Shown here one piece after another: positions 52,764 through 61,444 of a stretch of 64,000 bases of DNA. A program made the translations under genes and the position numbers. The notes beneath the pieces were generated by a model. It was not told the origin of the DNA. It ran no database searches and worked only from the letters and a program-made list of their open reading frames with translations. Source of the DNA: Altibacter lentus. GTDB taxonomy: Bacteria > Bacteroidota > Bacteroidia > Flavobacteriales > Flavobacteriaceae. The stretch spans positions 2,930,963 to 2,994,962 of the forward strand of contig NZ_KN050846.1 of the NCBI RefSeq assembly GCF_000746845.1. Direction: 5' to 3'. The stretch's first letter is position 1; each line of letters starts with the position of its first letter.

Positions 52764-55700
52764 CTATTCATCTACTAACACCCAATCGCCCTTATCTAGA
52801 AGGGGAATGGCCTGTTTGTACTTCATTGTTTTGTTCTCACCGCTCATAACATGTTTTATCGTCACTTTGTCATTACGTCCAATCTTGGGACGGTCGCGTA
52901 CAATAGTTTCGGTAATTTGCTGGCGTTGTGTATTTCCGGCGGAGCGAGACTGTGCTGCCCGTTCGTCCATATTAGGGATCTCTTCTTTTTGCTCGCTTAG
53001 CTTTTCTTTGGATCTTACTTCACGGGCTTCCTGGATCTGCTGTTGATTCTCCTGTGGCAGTTCTCCCTTGAAGAGGAACGAGATCACTTCTTTGTTCACC
53101 TTCTCTATCATCGCTTTGAACAACTCAAAAGCTTCGAATTTATAGATCAATAAAGGGTCTTTCTGTTCGTGCACCGCCAACTGTACAGATTGTTTCAATT
53201 CGTCCATTTTGCGAAGGTGCGTCTTCCAGGCGTCATCGATGATCGCTAAAGTGATGTTCTTTTCAAAATCATTGATGAGCTGCTTTCCTTCGGTCTCATA
53301 CGCCTTCTCAAGGTCGGTGGCGACATTTAAGGTTTTAATACCGTCTGTGAATGGAACAAGAATTCGCTTGTATTTGTCCTTTTGTGTCTCATACACATTC
53401 TTGATCACGGGAAAGGCCGTCTCTGCGCTACGGGTCATTTTTTCCTGATAGTGCTTATAGGCTGCTTTGTAGATGGTTCCGGCGATCTGCTTCACATCCC
53501 ATTTCTCGAATTCTGCTTCGGAAACAGGAGAACTCATAGAGAAATAACGGATCAACTCAAATTCAAAGTTCTTATAATCCTGCGCCAGTTTGTTCGTTTC
53601 TGCGATCACTTCCGAAGTATCGTAGATCATATTAGCGATATCCACCCGCAGTCGTTCACCAAAAAGAGCGTGATATCTGCGTTTGTAGACCACTTCACGC
53701 TGTGCGTTCATTACATCATCGTATTCCAGCAATCTTTTTCGGATACCAAAGTTGTTCTCTTCTACTTTCTTTTGGGCACGCTCAATAGATTTGGAGATCA
53801 TAGAGTGTTGGATCACTTCGCCTTCTTTCAAGCCCATTCGGTCCATCATCTTCGCAATACGTTCACTTCCAAAGAGACGCATTAGATTATCCTCCAGCGA
53901 AACGTAGAACTGTGAACTTCCGGGATCTCCTTGTCGTCCGCTTCGTCCGCGTAACTGTCTGTCGACTCGTCGGGAATCGTGGCGTTCGGTACCTACAATG
54001 GCCAAGCCTCCGGCTTTTTTCACTTCTTCCGAAAGCTTGATATCCGTACCACGTCCTGCCATATTGGTAGCGATAGTTACCATACCACTCTTTCCGGCTT
54101 CTGCAACGATGTCGGCCTCTTTCTTGTGAAGTTTTGCGTTTAAGACATTGTGTGGAATATTCCGAATGCTTAACATCCTGCTTAAAAGTTCAGAGATCTC
54201 TACCGAAGTAGTACCGATCAATACAGGGCGTCCGGCCTTTGAAAGATCGGTCACTTCGTCGATCACCGCATTGTATTTTTCTCGTTTTGTCTTATAGATC
54301 TTATCTTCCCGGTCATGACGGGCAATAGGGCGGTTGGTGGGGATCTCGACCACATCCAGTTTGTAGATCTCCCACAACTCTCCGGCTTCGGTCACTGCCG
54401 TACCTGTCATCCCTGCCAGTTTGCGGTACATTCTAAAGTAATTTTGAAGGGTGATGGTAGCGAAAGTTTGTGTAACGGCCTCGATCTTCACATTCTCCTT
54501 GGCTTCAATCGCTTGATGCAGTCCGTCGCTGTATCGGCGACCGTCCATGATACGTCCCGTTTGCTCGTCAACGATCATGACCTTGTTTTCCATTACCACG
54601 TACTGGGTATCTTTTTCAAAGAGGGTATAGGCTTTCAATAGCTGGTTAAGCGTATGAATACGCTCGCTCTTTACACCAAATTCTCGGAAGAGCTCTTCCT
54701 TTTCTTCTGCTTCCTGTTCCGGGGGGAGTTCTTTGGCTTCGATCTTTGCGATCTCGATACCTACTTCCGGCATTACAAAGAAATCGGGGTTGTCTTTACC
54801 CGAAAGGAAATCCACTCCCTTATCGGTCAATTCGATCTGGTTGTTCTTCTCTTCGATCACAAAATACAACTCGGCATCTACCTTGGGCATCTCCCGGTTG
54901 TTGTCTTGCATGTATTGGTTCTCTGTCTTCTGAAGGATCTGTTTTATACCTTCTTCGGAAAGAAATTTGATCAATGCCTTATTCTTTGGTAAACCGCGGT
55001 ACACCCGAAGCAACTGGAAACCACCTTCCTTGGTGTCGCCTTCTTTTAAAAGACGTTTGGCCTCGGCCAGCACCCCGGTAAGGTATTTACGCTGTACTTC
55101 TACGATCTGTTCGATCTTAGGCTTTAGTTCGTTGAACTCATGTCGGTCTCCCTGGGGTACCGGACCAGAGATGATGAGTGGGGTACGGGCATCGTCAATT
55201 AATACAGAATCCACCTCATCGACAATGGCATAGTGGTGGGGTCGCTGTACCAGGTCCAGTGGCGCATGGGCCATGTTGTCCCGAAGGTAATCAAAACCAA
55301 ACTCGTTGTTGGTTCCGTAGGTAATATCTGCATTATACGCTTTACGTCGTGCTTCAGAGTTGGGTCTGTGGTAATCGATACAGTCCACGCTCAGTCCGTG
55401 GAATTCAAAGATAGGGGCCATCCAGGCGCTGTCTCGTTTTGCAAGGTAGTCGTTCACGGTTACCAGGTGTACACCGTTTCCGGCCAAGGCATTGAGGTAT
55501 ACGGGTAGGGTGGCGACCAATGTCTTTCCTTCCCCGGTCTGCATTTCGGCTACTTTACCTTGATGTAAGGCAACACCACCTATTAACTGAACGTCGTAAT
55601 GGACCATATCCCAGGTCACTTCTTTTCCGGCGGCATCCCATGAATTGTTCCAGATGGCTTTATCCCCGTCGAGGGTAACATAGTCCTTTAGGCCTGAAAG

Positions 55701-56117
55701 CTCACGGTCAAAAGGGCTGGCCGTTACGGTAAGAGTTGGGTTGTCCTTAAAGCGTTTGGCGGTTTCCTTAACTACGGCAAAAGCTTCGGGAAGGATCTCG
55801 TCCAATGTCTTTTTTTCGATCTCGTAGCGATCGTTCTTCAACGCATCGATCTGGTTGTAGATATCTTCTTTCTTATCGATATCTTCCATGGCTTCCGCTT
55901 CCATTTGAAGCTGGTCGATCTGTAGCTGGATCTCCTTTTGATCTTCCTTTATCTTCTGCCGGAAGGCATCGCTCTTGGCTCGAAGTTCATCAAGCGTTAG
56001 TTTCTCAAGAGAAGCTTCGTATTTCTTAACCTTATCGACATACGGCTGTATATCGCTAATATCTTTTTTTGATTTATCTCCTACAAAAACTTTTAATACA
56101 CTGTCTAGTAATCCCAT
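52764..56117 (-). CDS. secA: Preprotein translocase ATPase SecA
   Basis: SecA drives Sec-dependent export across the inner membrane. The 1117-residue product has two DEAD-type motor domains: Walker A in MQTGEGKTLVATLP, the DEVD box in AIVDEVDSVLID, the preprotein cross-linking region, and motif VI DRQLRGRSGRQGDPGSS. It is longer than E. coli SecA because of insertions, as in other Bacteroidota. The C-terminus ends NDKVTIKHVMSGENKTMKYKQAIPLL...VLVDE and lacks the CxCxSGxx...CHG zinc/SecB-binding motif. It is monocistronic. Confidence 0.97.
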   Translation of the reverse strand: MGLLDSVLKVFVGDKSKKDISDIQPYVDKVKKYEASLEKLTLDELRAKSDAFRQKIKEDQKEIQLQIDQLQMEAEAMEDIDKKEDIYNQIDALKNDRYEIEKKTLDEILPEAFAVVKETAKRFKDNPTLTVTASPFDRELSGLKDYVTLDGDKAIWNNSWDAAGKEVTWDMVHYDVQLIGGVALHQGKVAEMQTGEGKTLVATLPVYLNALAGNGVHLVTVNDYLAKRDSAWMAPIFEFHGLSVDCIDYHRPNSEARRKAYNADITYGTNNEFGFDYLRDNMAHAPLDLVQRPHHYAIVDEVDSVLIDDARTPLIISGPVPQGDRHEFNELKPKIEQIVEVQRKYLTGVLAEAKRLLKEGDTKEGGFQLLRVYRGLPKNKALIKFLSEEGIKQILQKTENQYMQDNNREMPKVDAELYFVIEEKNNQIELTDKGVDFLSGKDNPDFFVMPEVGIEIAKIEAKELPPEQEAEEKEELFREFGVKSERIHTLNQLLKAYTLFEKDTQYVVMENKVMIVDEQTGRIMDGRRYSDGLHQAIEAKENVKIEAVTQTFATITLQNYFRMYRKLAGMTGTAVTEAGELWEIYKLDVVEIPTNRPIARHDREDKIYKTKREKYNAVIDEVTDLSKAGRPVLIGTTSVEISELLSRMLSIRNIPHNVLNAKLHKKEADIVAEAGKSGMVTIATNMAGRGTDIKLSEEVKKAGGLAIVGTERHDSRRVDRQLRGRSGRQGDPGSSQFYVSLEDNLMRLFGSERIAKMMDRMGLKEGEVIQHSMISKSIERAQKKVEENNFGIRKRLLEYDDVMNAQREVVYKRRYHALFGERLRVDIANMIYDTSEVIAETNKLAQDYKNFEFELIRYFSMSSPVSEAEFEKWDVKQIAGTIYKAAYKHYQEKMTRSAETAFPVIKNVYETQKDKYKRILVPFTDGIKTLNVATDLEKAYETEGKQLINDFEKNITLAIIDDAWKTHLRKMDELKQSVQLAVHEQKDPLLIYKFEAFELFKAMIEKVNKEVISFLFKGELPQENQQQIQEAREVRSKEKLSEQKEEIPNMDERAAQSRSAGNTQRQQITETIVRDRPKIGRNDKVTIKHVMSGENKTMKYKQAIPLLDKGDWVLVDE

Positions 56118-56245
56118 GATCTGTTGTTGTAACTATTGCTTATGGCACGTGGCGCAAGGGCCACTAATGAGTATACAAAAAAACTGTAAAAAAACCATAC
56201 TGGCAAGCAGTTCTTTTGATTTTAATTGTTCGTATGCAAGCAAAA

Positions 56246-56270
56246 AAAAAGCCTCGTTACGAGACTTTTT
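56246..56270 (-). terminator. Terminator of the DUF2795 gene
   Basis: Stem AAAAAGCCTCG / CGAGACTTTTT (one C/A mismatch) with a TTA loop and a T9 tract on the minus strand, 46 bp past the stop. Confidence 0.8.
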
Positions 56271-56315
56271 TATTAATAATTTATTGTTAGGGTGTTCGCA
56301 AAAACACCGGTGTTG

Positions 56316-56537
56316 TTAATATTCATCTTCGTTCCACAGATAATCTTCGTCTGTGGGGTAGTCCGGCCAAATTTCTTCGATAGAATCGTAAGAATCTCCT
56401 TCGTCTTCAATAGCCTGAAGGTTCTCCACCACTTCAAGAGGCGCTCCTGTTCTAATGGCGTAGTCAATAAGCTCATCTTTCGTTGCCGGCCAAGGTGCAT
56501 CACTTAAATAGGATGCTAATTCTAATGTCCAGTACAT
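56316..56537 (-). CDS. DUF2795 domain protein
   Basis: The 73-residue product is a single DUF2795 domain: MYWTLELASYLSDAPWPATKDELIDYAIRTGAPLEVVENLQAIED followed by an acidic tail (DSIEEIWPDYPTDEDYLWNEDEY). The function is unknown; the fold is HTH-like. ATG at 56537 is chosen over an in-frame ATG 27 bp upstream because the family starts here. It is probably monocistronic and divergent from nothing close; the adenosyltransferase gene ends 144 bp upstream on the same strand. Confidence 0.88.
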   Translation of the reverse strand: MYWTLELASYLSDAPWPATKDELIDYAIRTGAPLEVVENLQAIEDEGDSYDSIEEIWPDYPTDEDYLWNEDEY

Positions 56538-56680
56538 AGCACTTAGGGTTTTAATTTTGTGCAAAAATAATTTTTTAGATCAAAAAGTCAAGGAAAATCG
56601 CAATTATTTCTGCTATATTTTAAAGAACGTGCGTAAAAATCTGTTTATCAAGTGTTTGATTAGAGCTGTCCGGATACCGG

Positions 56681-57253
56681 TTATAATTTTTCGGGTACCC
56701 ACTTTATCTCTTCTGCTTGCAGGTCATAAGTCAATTTCCGTGCCAGTACAAAAAGATAATCGGAAAGCCGATTAAGATACTTCAATACCTGTGCATCGAT
56801 GGGCGATTCGGCATGGAGCAGGGTTGCCAAACGCTCCGCCCTGCGGCATACACAGCGTGCTATGTGACAATATGACACGGTTGTGTGGCCTCCGGGCAGC
56901 ACAAAATGGGTCATAGGCGGCAGGCTGTCATTCATTTGGTCCATCTCGGTTTCCAGTAAGGTAATATTTGCTTCAGAGATCTTGGGGATGTTAAGGCGCT
57001 CTTTTCCCGATTTCATTACGGCTTTGTCCGGATCGGTGGCGAGGATCGCTCCGGCGGTAAAGAGTCTGTCTTGTATTTTGATCAGGATCTCTTTGTAATG
57101 TGTGTCGATGGCCTGATCGCGAATAAGGCCCAGGTAGGAATTCAATTCGTCTACCGTTCCATAGCTGTCAATTCGTATGTGGTGTTTCGGAACCCGTGTC
57201 CCGCCAAATAAGGCAGTGGTTCCTTCATCCCCTGTCTTCGTGTAGATCTTCAT
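56681..57253 (-). CDS. Cob(I)alamin adenosyltransferase, PduO type
   Basis: This enzyme attaches the adenosyl group of ATP to Co(I) corrinoids, making adenosylcobalamin. The 190-residue product has the ATP-binding start KIYTKTGDEGTTALFGGTRV, the RIDSYGTVDELNSYLGL segment, and the C-terminal helix ARCVCRRAERLATLL with its R-x-x-x-R-RAE motif, then LNRLSDYLFVLAR. It supplies cofactor for IcmF and for the mutase partnered with MeaB. Its first 29 bp overlap a mini membrane gene, placing it in that operon. Confidence 0.94.
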   Translation of the reverse strand: MKIYTKTGDEGTTALFGGTRVPKHHIRIDSYGTVDELNSYLGLIRDQAIDTHYKEILIKIQDRLFTAGAILATDPDKAVMKSGKERLNIPKISEANITLLETEMDQMNDSLPPMTHFVLPGGHTTVSYCHIARCVCRRAERLATLLHAESPIDAQVLKYLNRLSDYLFVLARKLTYDLQAEEIKWVPEKL

Positions 57254-57368
57254 GGTCAGTTTGTTTTTTAGTGTCGAAATTCTGTAGTCGCTTTGATGTC
57301 TTCCTGTTGGTATGTGCTACAAATACAGCCCCTATAAAGACTGCCAAAAGAAGCCACGCCCCACTCAT
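57225..57368 (-). CDS. Mini membrane protein (47 residues), coupled to the adenosyltransferase
   Basis: This 47-residue frame starts with ATG at 57368, overlapping the stop of the upstream mini gene as ATGA, and ends 29 bp inside the adenosyltransferase gene. The product has one membrane span (GAWLLLAVFIGAVFVA) and a hydrophilic tail (HTNRKTSKRLQNFDTKKQTDHEDLHEDRG). Support comes from the coupled overlaps and the sensible topology. No family is recognised. Confidence 0.6.
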   Translation of the reverse strand: MSGAWLLLAVFIGAVFVAHTNRKTSKRLQNFDTKKQTDHEDLHEDRG

Positions 57369-57529
57369 TCCTTCTCCTTTTTCTTTTCTAAATAGCCCGA
57401 ACGAAAGCTTCGACTTCTCCTGTTGCGTTGCTTCTGGGTATTCCTTCGGTTCCAAAAGATCAATAGCACGAACACCACCAGCAAGAGGACAATGATAAAA
57501 ATTGGATTGGACAGGTCGAAGAATTTCAT
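57365..57529 (-). CDS. Mini membrane protein (54 residues)
   Basis: This 54-residue frame runs from ATG at 57529 to a TGA at 57365. It has one N-terminal membrane span (NPIFIIVLLLVVFVLLIFW) and a very basic tail (NRRNTQKQRNRRSRSFR...KKKEKE). It begins 90 bp after the ABC ATPase gene and is translationally coupled to the next mini gene by an ATGA overlap. The pair may form a small membrane complex. Function unknown. Confidence 0.6.
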   Translation of the reverse strand: MKFFDLSNPIFIIVLLLVVFVLLIFWNRRNTQKQRNRRSRSFRSGYLEKKKEKE

Positions 57530-57619
57530 AGTCAAAGATACGCTATCTGTCGTTCAAATCATAAATTGTGTGTTTCTGAAAAAGCACGTGTGTAACCGGT
57601 TCGTTATGAAGGAGTTTTT

Positions 57620-58321
57620 CTAACTCTTAACTAACCCCTTTGTACGAACATCGGTTTCAACCATACCATCCCTTAAACGAATCACACGATGGGCGTGTTG
57701 TGCGATATCTTCTTCGTGCGTAACGATGATCACCGTATTACCGGCTTTGTGGATCTCATCAAACAGGTTCATGATCTCTAGCGATGTTTTGGAGTCAAGG
57801 TTTCCGGTAGGTTCATCCGCCAGAATAATGGACGGTTTGTTCACCAGGGCTCGACCTACTGCGACACGTTGGCGCTGACCACCGGACAACTGATTGGGTT
57901 TGTGGTCCATGCGATCCGCCAGCCCCACATCGGTGAGTACTTGTTCGGCACGTTTGGTGCGGTCGCTTTTGGAGATTCCGGCATAGATCTGCGGAAGCGC
58001 CACATTTTCCAAAGCAGTGGTGCGGGGTAACAGGTTAAAAGTTTGGAAGACAAAACCAATCTCTTTATTGCGTATCTCGGCCAGCTCGTCATCGGTCATG
58101 TTGCTAACGTCCCGGCCATTGAGTTCGTAGGTACCCGAGGTTGGCGTATCCAGACAGCCCAACAGGTTCATCAAGGTAGACTTTCCCGATCCCGAAGGTC
58201 CCATGAGGGCCACGTATTCACCGCGTTCTATGTCAAGATCGATGCCTTTCAACACCTTTACTATTTCCTGTCCTAATGGAAAATCCCGTGTGATGTTCCT
58301 GATTTTTATGACTAAACTCAT
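57620..58321 (-). CDS. LolD/MacB-type ABC transporter ATPase
   Basis: The 233-residue product has Walker [16 protein letters not shown], signature [15 protein letters not shown], Walker [14 protein letters not shown] and the switch VTHEEDIA. The [21 protein letters not shown]-loop segment is typical of the LolD/MacB/FtsE group, which handle lipoproteins or toxins across the envelope. No permease gene is adjacent, so its partner is elsewhere. The mini membrane genes follow. Confidence 0.93.
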   Translation of the reverse strand: MSLVIKIRNITRDFPLGQEIVKVLKGIDLDIERGEYVALMGPSGSGKSTLMNLLGCLDTPTSGTYELNGRDVSNMTDDELAEIRNKEIGFVFQTFNLLPRTTALENVALPQIYAGISKSDRTKRAEQVLTDVGLADRMDHKPNQLSGGQRQRVAVGRALVNKPSIILADEPTGNLDSKTSLEIMNLFDEIHKAGNTVIIVTHEEDIAQHAHRVIRLRDGMVETDVRTKGLVKS

Positions 58322-58392
58322 GCGCTGACTGTCGTTTTAGAATTCGTTTGCAAGATACAATTTTACCATAAGACGCAAGGGGCTCCTTGTTG

Positions 58393-59205
58393 TTACAATC
58401 GAATACTGAAATGTTCTTTTTTTTGACCGCTTCGGAAAAAGACCAGCCCCCATTGAAAGGTATCGATGCTCACGGTCACTTCGGGATGTCGAACGATCTC
58501 ACGCCAGGCTTCGGTCATGGATGTATTCAAGTAGATATCATCAAAGATAAAGAGCGTGTCCTCATTTTTATAGAGAAGCAATTGTTGGAAATTCTGAAGC
58601 GTCTGTTCTTTACTGTGACTTCCGTCTATATATACCAGATCGAAGGTTCCCTGAGCTTTTTCCGCAAAAAAGTGCTCAAAGACTTCCGAATGCACCGAAG
58701 CATTCTTACATCCTGCCCTTTGTAGTGCTTCACGAGCGAATCGTGCCGTTGCCGGGCATCCTTCTATGGATTGTATTTCTGACGAAGGATTCCCCAGTGC
58801 CAGGGCAAGGGTGCCCAGCCCCAGAGAGGTGCCCAATTCCAGCATGCGTTGGGGCTGTTGGTACTGAACCAAACGAAATAAAAGCCGCTGTCGCTTTGGT
58901 GTAATGCCTGCATGCCGCGCGATCGCCGCTACCGTTCGTTCATTAGATCGGAAGATACGAGAGCCACTACCATGATCGGTCACGGTTAGGGTTTCTTTTG
59001 AAGCGAGTAGCTGCTGCCGATAGCTTTGCAAATGTTTGTATTCGGGATAGGGGGTCTTGTCGTAAAAGCAGCGGGTCACCAATGCATACACAAAAGGGGA
59101 GTGCACCCCATGCCGGTTCGTAGAACGAAGCAAGAACGATAGAAAGGATATTAATTGATGAAGCACCTCGCAAAGTAAAAGGTAAAAATTGAAAGTTGAA
59201 AGCAT
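58393..59205 (-). CDS. SAM-dependent methyltransferase (O-methyltransferase-like)
   Basis: The 270-residue product has an N-terminal hydrophobic segment (NFYLLLCEVLHQLISFLSFLL) with STNRHGVHSPFVYAL, then a class I SAM domain from about residue 105. Motif I reads MLELGTSLGLGTLALAL; the acidic post-I residue is in IQSIEGCPATARFA; FDLVYIDGSHSKEQT matches the catechol O-methyltransferase-type metal site. The start is uncertain: ATG at 59205 or 30 bp upstream. Target unknown; an envelope or small-molecule substrate is likely. Confidence 0.85.
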   Translation of the reverse strand: MLSTFNFYLLLCEVLHQLISFLSFLLRSTNRHGVHSPFVYALVTRCFYDKTPYPEYKHLQSYRQQLLASKETLTVTDHGSGSRIFRSNERTVAAIARHAGITPKRQRLLFRLVQYQQPQRMLELGTSLGLGTLALALGNPSSEIQSIEGCPATARFAREALQRAGCKNASVHSEVFEHFFAEKAQGTFDLVYIDGSHSKEQTLQNFQQLLLYKNEDTLFIFDDIYLNTSMTEAWREIVRHPEVTVSIDTFQWGLVFFRSGQKKEHFSIRL

Positions 59206-59286
59206 TTTTTCTTGGTGAGTTGGGAGGGGTTGCATCGCTTATCGTGAAAAAATACGGGGTAATTTTATATGTCAGCAGACCTAAAC

Positions 59287-59363
59287 CCGAAGTATACCCG
59301 AAGTAAAGCCGAAGTATACCCGAAGTAAAGCCGAAGTAAAGCCGAAGTAAAGCCGAAGTAATA
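59287..59363. repeat. 11-bp tandem repeat, seven copies
   Basis: Seven consecutive 11-bp units, CCGAAGTAAAG or CCGAAGTATAC, alternate at first (TATAC, TAAAG, TATAC, TAAAG) and then continue as TAAAG. The unit is one base off a helical turn and is not a multiple of three, so it is not coding. It lies in the 261-bp gap between two minus-strand genes. The rest of that gap shows nothing. Confidence 0.95.
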
Positions 59364-59466
59364 GATTTTTAACAGTTGGGTTCGTTTGAGATGATTTTAG
59401 GGGAAATTATGCACATCTCAATACGCACTCTCCAACTCTTGTCCCCCACAATCCAATAGCCAATCC

Positions 59467-61338
59467 TTACTCGTCCAACTTCGCAGAGAGTTCGAACCAT
59501 CGTTCGGTCTTGGCTTCAATGGTGTCCATGATCTCCTGCAACTTGCGGGATTGTGCATCGATCTCTTCCCCGTCCCATCCTTCGGTGGCAAATTTGTTTT
59601 GTAGTTCTTCGCGCGCTATTTCCAGCTTTGCGATCTCCTTTTCCAGTTTCTGATATTCTTTCTGTTCGTTATAGCTTAGTTTTACTTTGTCGTTTTGTGC
59701 CTTCCAGTTTGTTTTTGGTTTGGACGGTGTGGTCGTATCGGCTCGCTTTTCAGCAATACTACTATCCTCATACGCTCTGAAATCGGAGTAATTTCCGGGA
59801 AAGTCCTGTACTTCTCCCTCACCGCGAAACACAAACAGATGGTCAACGATCTTATCCATGAAATAACGATCGTGCGACACTACCAGCAGACAGCCCGGAA
59901 AGTCCAGCAGAAAGCTTTCCAGTACATTGAGCGTTACGATGTCAAGGTCGTTGGTAGGCTCATCCAGGATAAGGAAATTAGGATTCTTTATAAGCACCGT
60001 GCACAGATACAATCGCTTTCGCTCCCCACCGCTTAGCTTTTCAACATAGTCGTATTGTTTCTTTCGGTCGAAGAGAAAACGTTCCAGCAGTTGTTGTGCA
60101 GAGATCTGTCGTCCTTTTTTTAAAGGGATGTAATCGCCAAACTCACGAACCACATCGATCACTTTTTGTCCTTCCTTAATGTGGATCCCTTTTTGGGTGT
60201 AGTACCCGAATTTTACCGTATCTCCAATGACCACTTTTCCGGCATCGGGTTGTACGCTTCCGGTGATGATATTGAGGAAGGTGGATTTTCCGGTTCCGTT
60301 CTTTCCAATGATCCCCAGACGTTCCCCGCGAAGGAAATTATAATCCAGTTTGTCCAGCAGCACCTTGTCTTCATACGATTTAGAAACTTTGTGCAATTCC
60401 ACCACTTTGGTGCCCAGGCGTTCCATGTTCAGTTCGAGCTGCACTTCATGATCGTTACGGCGTTGGTTGGCACGTGCCTTGATCTCGTGGAAATCGTCGA
60501 TGCGCGATTTGCTTTTGGTGGTTCGGGCCTTGGGTTGCCGGCGCATCCAATCCAATTCCGATTTGTACAGTTGTTTCGCCTTTTCGGTCTCACTGGCCTG
60601 TGCTTCGATACGGGCGTCTCTTTTCTCCAGATAATAGCTGTAGTTGCCTTTGTAACTATACAATTTGCCTTCATCCAGTTCTACGATCTCATTACACACC
60701 CGTTCCAGGAAATACCGGTCGTGGGTGACCATAAAGAGGGTGAAGTTCTCTTTGGCAAAGAGTTGTTCCAGCCATTCGATCATTTCCAGGTCCAAATGGT
60801 TGGTTGGCTCATCCATGACCAGTAGGTCGGGTTGGGTGAGTAGCGCGTTGGCCAACGCCAGACGCTTCTTTTGTCCGCCGCTTAGATTGGCCACCTTTTG
60901 AGAGAGGTCTTCCAGCTTCAGTTTAAAGAGGATCTGCTTATAACGGGTTTCAAAGTCCCAGGCATGATGCGCTTCCATGGTATCGAAGGCTTTCTGATAG
61001 GCTTCCGTATCGGTTGGGTTTTCAAGCGCTTTTTCGTAGTTGGAGATGATCTTCAGTATGGGATTGTCTGATGCGAAGATGGTCTCTTCCACCGTGAGTC
61101 GTCCATCGAGATCGGGTTCCTGCGACAGGAATGAGACCTTCAGGTTCTTTCTGTAGATCACCGATCCGGTATCCGGGGCATCGGCACCCGATAAGATATT
61201 GAGCAGTGAGGTCTTTCCGGTTCCATTCTTGGCGACAAAACCTATCTTTTGTCCGGCATTGATTCCAAAGGAAAGGTCTTCGAAGAGAACACGCTCTCCA
61301 TACGATTTGGCAATATTTTCTACTGAAAGGTAGTTCAC
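59467..61338 (-). CDS. ABC-F family ATPase (Uup-like)
   Basis: The 623-residue product has two ABC domains and no membrane part. Domain one: GFVAKNGTGKTSLLNILSG, LSGGQKKRLALANALL, DEPTNHLDLEMIEWL. Domain two: GIIGKNGTGKSTFLNIITG, LSGGERKRLYLCTVL, DEPTNDLDIVTL. A C-terminal coiled coil (residues about 550-623, with EQKEYQKLEKEIAKLEIAREEL) points to the Uup subgroup, which acts on ribosomes or DNA structures. GTG at 61338 gives the family start (V)NYLSVENIAKSYGERVLFEDL; a TTG six codons upstream is less likely. Confidence 0.94.
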   Translation of the reverse strand: MNYLSVENIAKSYGERVLFEDLSFGINAGQKIGFVAKNGTGKTSLLNILSGADAPDTGSVIYRKNLKVSFLSQEPDLDGRLTVEETIFASDNPILKIISNYEKALENPTDTEAYQKAFDTMEAHHAWDFETRYKQILFKLKLEDLSQKVANLSGGQKKRLALANALLTQPDLLVMDEPTNHLDLEMIEWLEQLFAKENFTLFMVTHDRYFLERVCNEIVELDEGKLYSYKGNYSYYLEKRDARIEAQASETEKAKQLYKSELDWMRRQPKARTTKSKSRIDDFHEIKARANQRRNDHEVQLELNMERLGTKVVELHKVSKSYEDKVLLDKLDYNFLRGERLGIIGKNGTGKSTFLNIITGSVQPDAGKVVIGDTVKFGYYTQKGIHIKEGQKVIDVVREFGDYIPLKKGRQISAQQLLERFLFDRKKQYDYVEKLSGGERKRLYLCTVLIKNPNFLILDEPTNDLDIVTLNVLESFLLDFPGCLLVVSHDRYFMDKIVDHLFVFRGEGEVQDFPGNYSDFRAYEDSSIAEKRADTTTPSKPKTNWKAQNDKVKLSYNEQKEYQKLEKEIAKLEIAREELQNKFATEGWDGEEIDAQSRKLQEIMDTIEAKTERWFELSAKLDE

Positions 61339-61414
61339 AGGGATACTTTTTTGCAAAATAAAGTGTTTTTAATCACTTCCCGTAAAATATGTTTTATTAT
61401 TAATTTGGTTGCGT

Positions 61415-61422
61415 TATATTTG
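61415..61422 (+). promoter_or_regulatory. Possible -7 element (TATATTTG) of the polysaccharide export operon
   Basis: TATATTTG matches TAnnTTTG exactly and lies 22 bp before the start codon of the Wza-like gene. A -33 TTG at normal spacing is not seen. Confidence 0.4.
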
Positions 61423-61444
61423 TTCACTTACAACCCTGCCTTCT

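Noticed and set aside
52807..56319. Several plus-strand open frames opposite secA
   Set aside because: They are antisense to a firmly identified gene, have no family resemblance and follow its codon pattern on the other strand.
59287..59363. CRISPR array
   Set aside because: Units are 11 bp with no spacers and no cas genes nearby.
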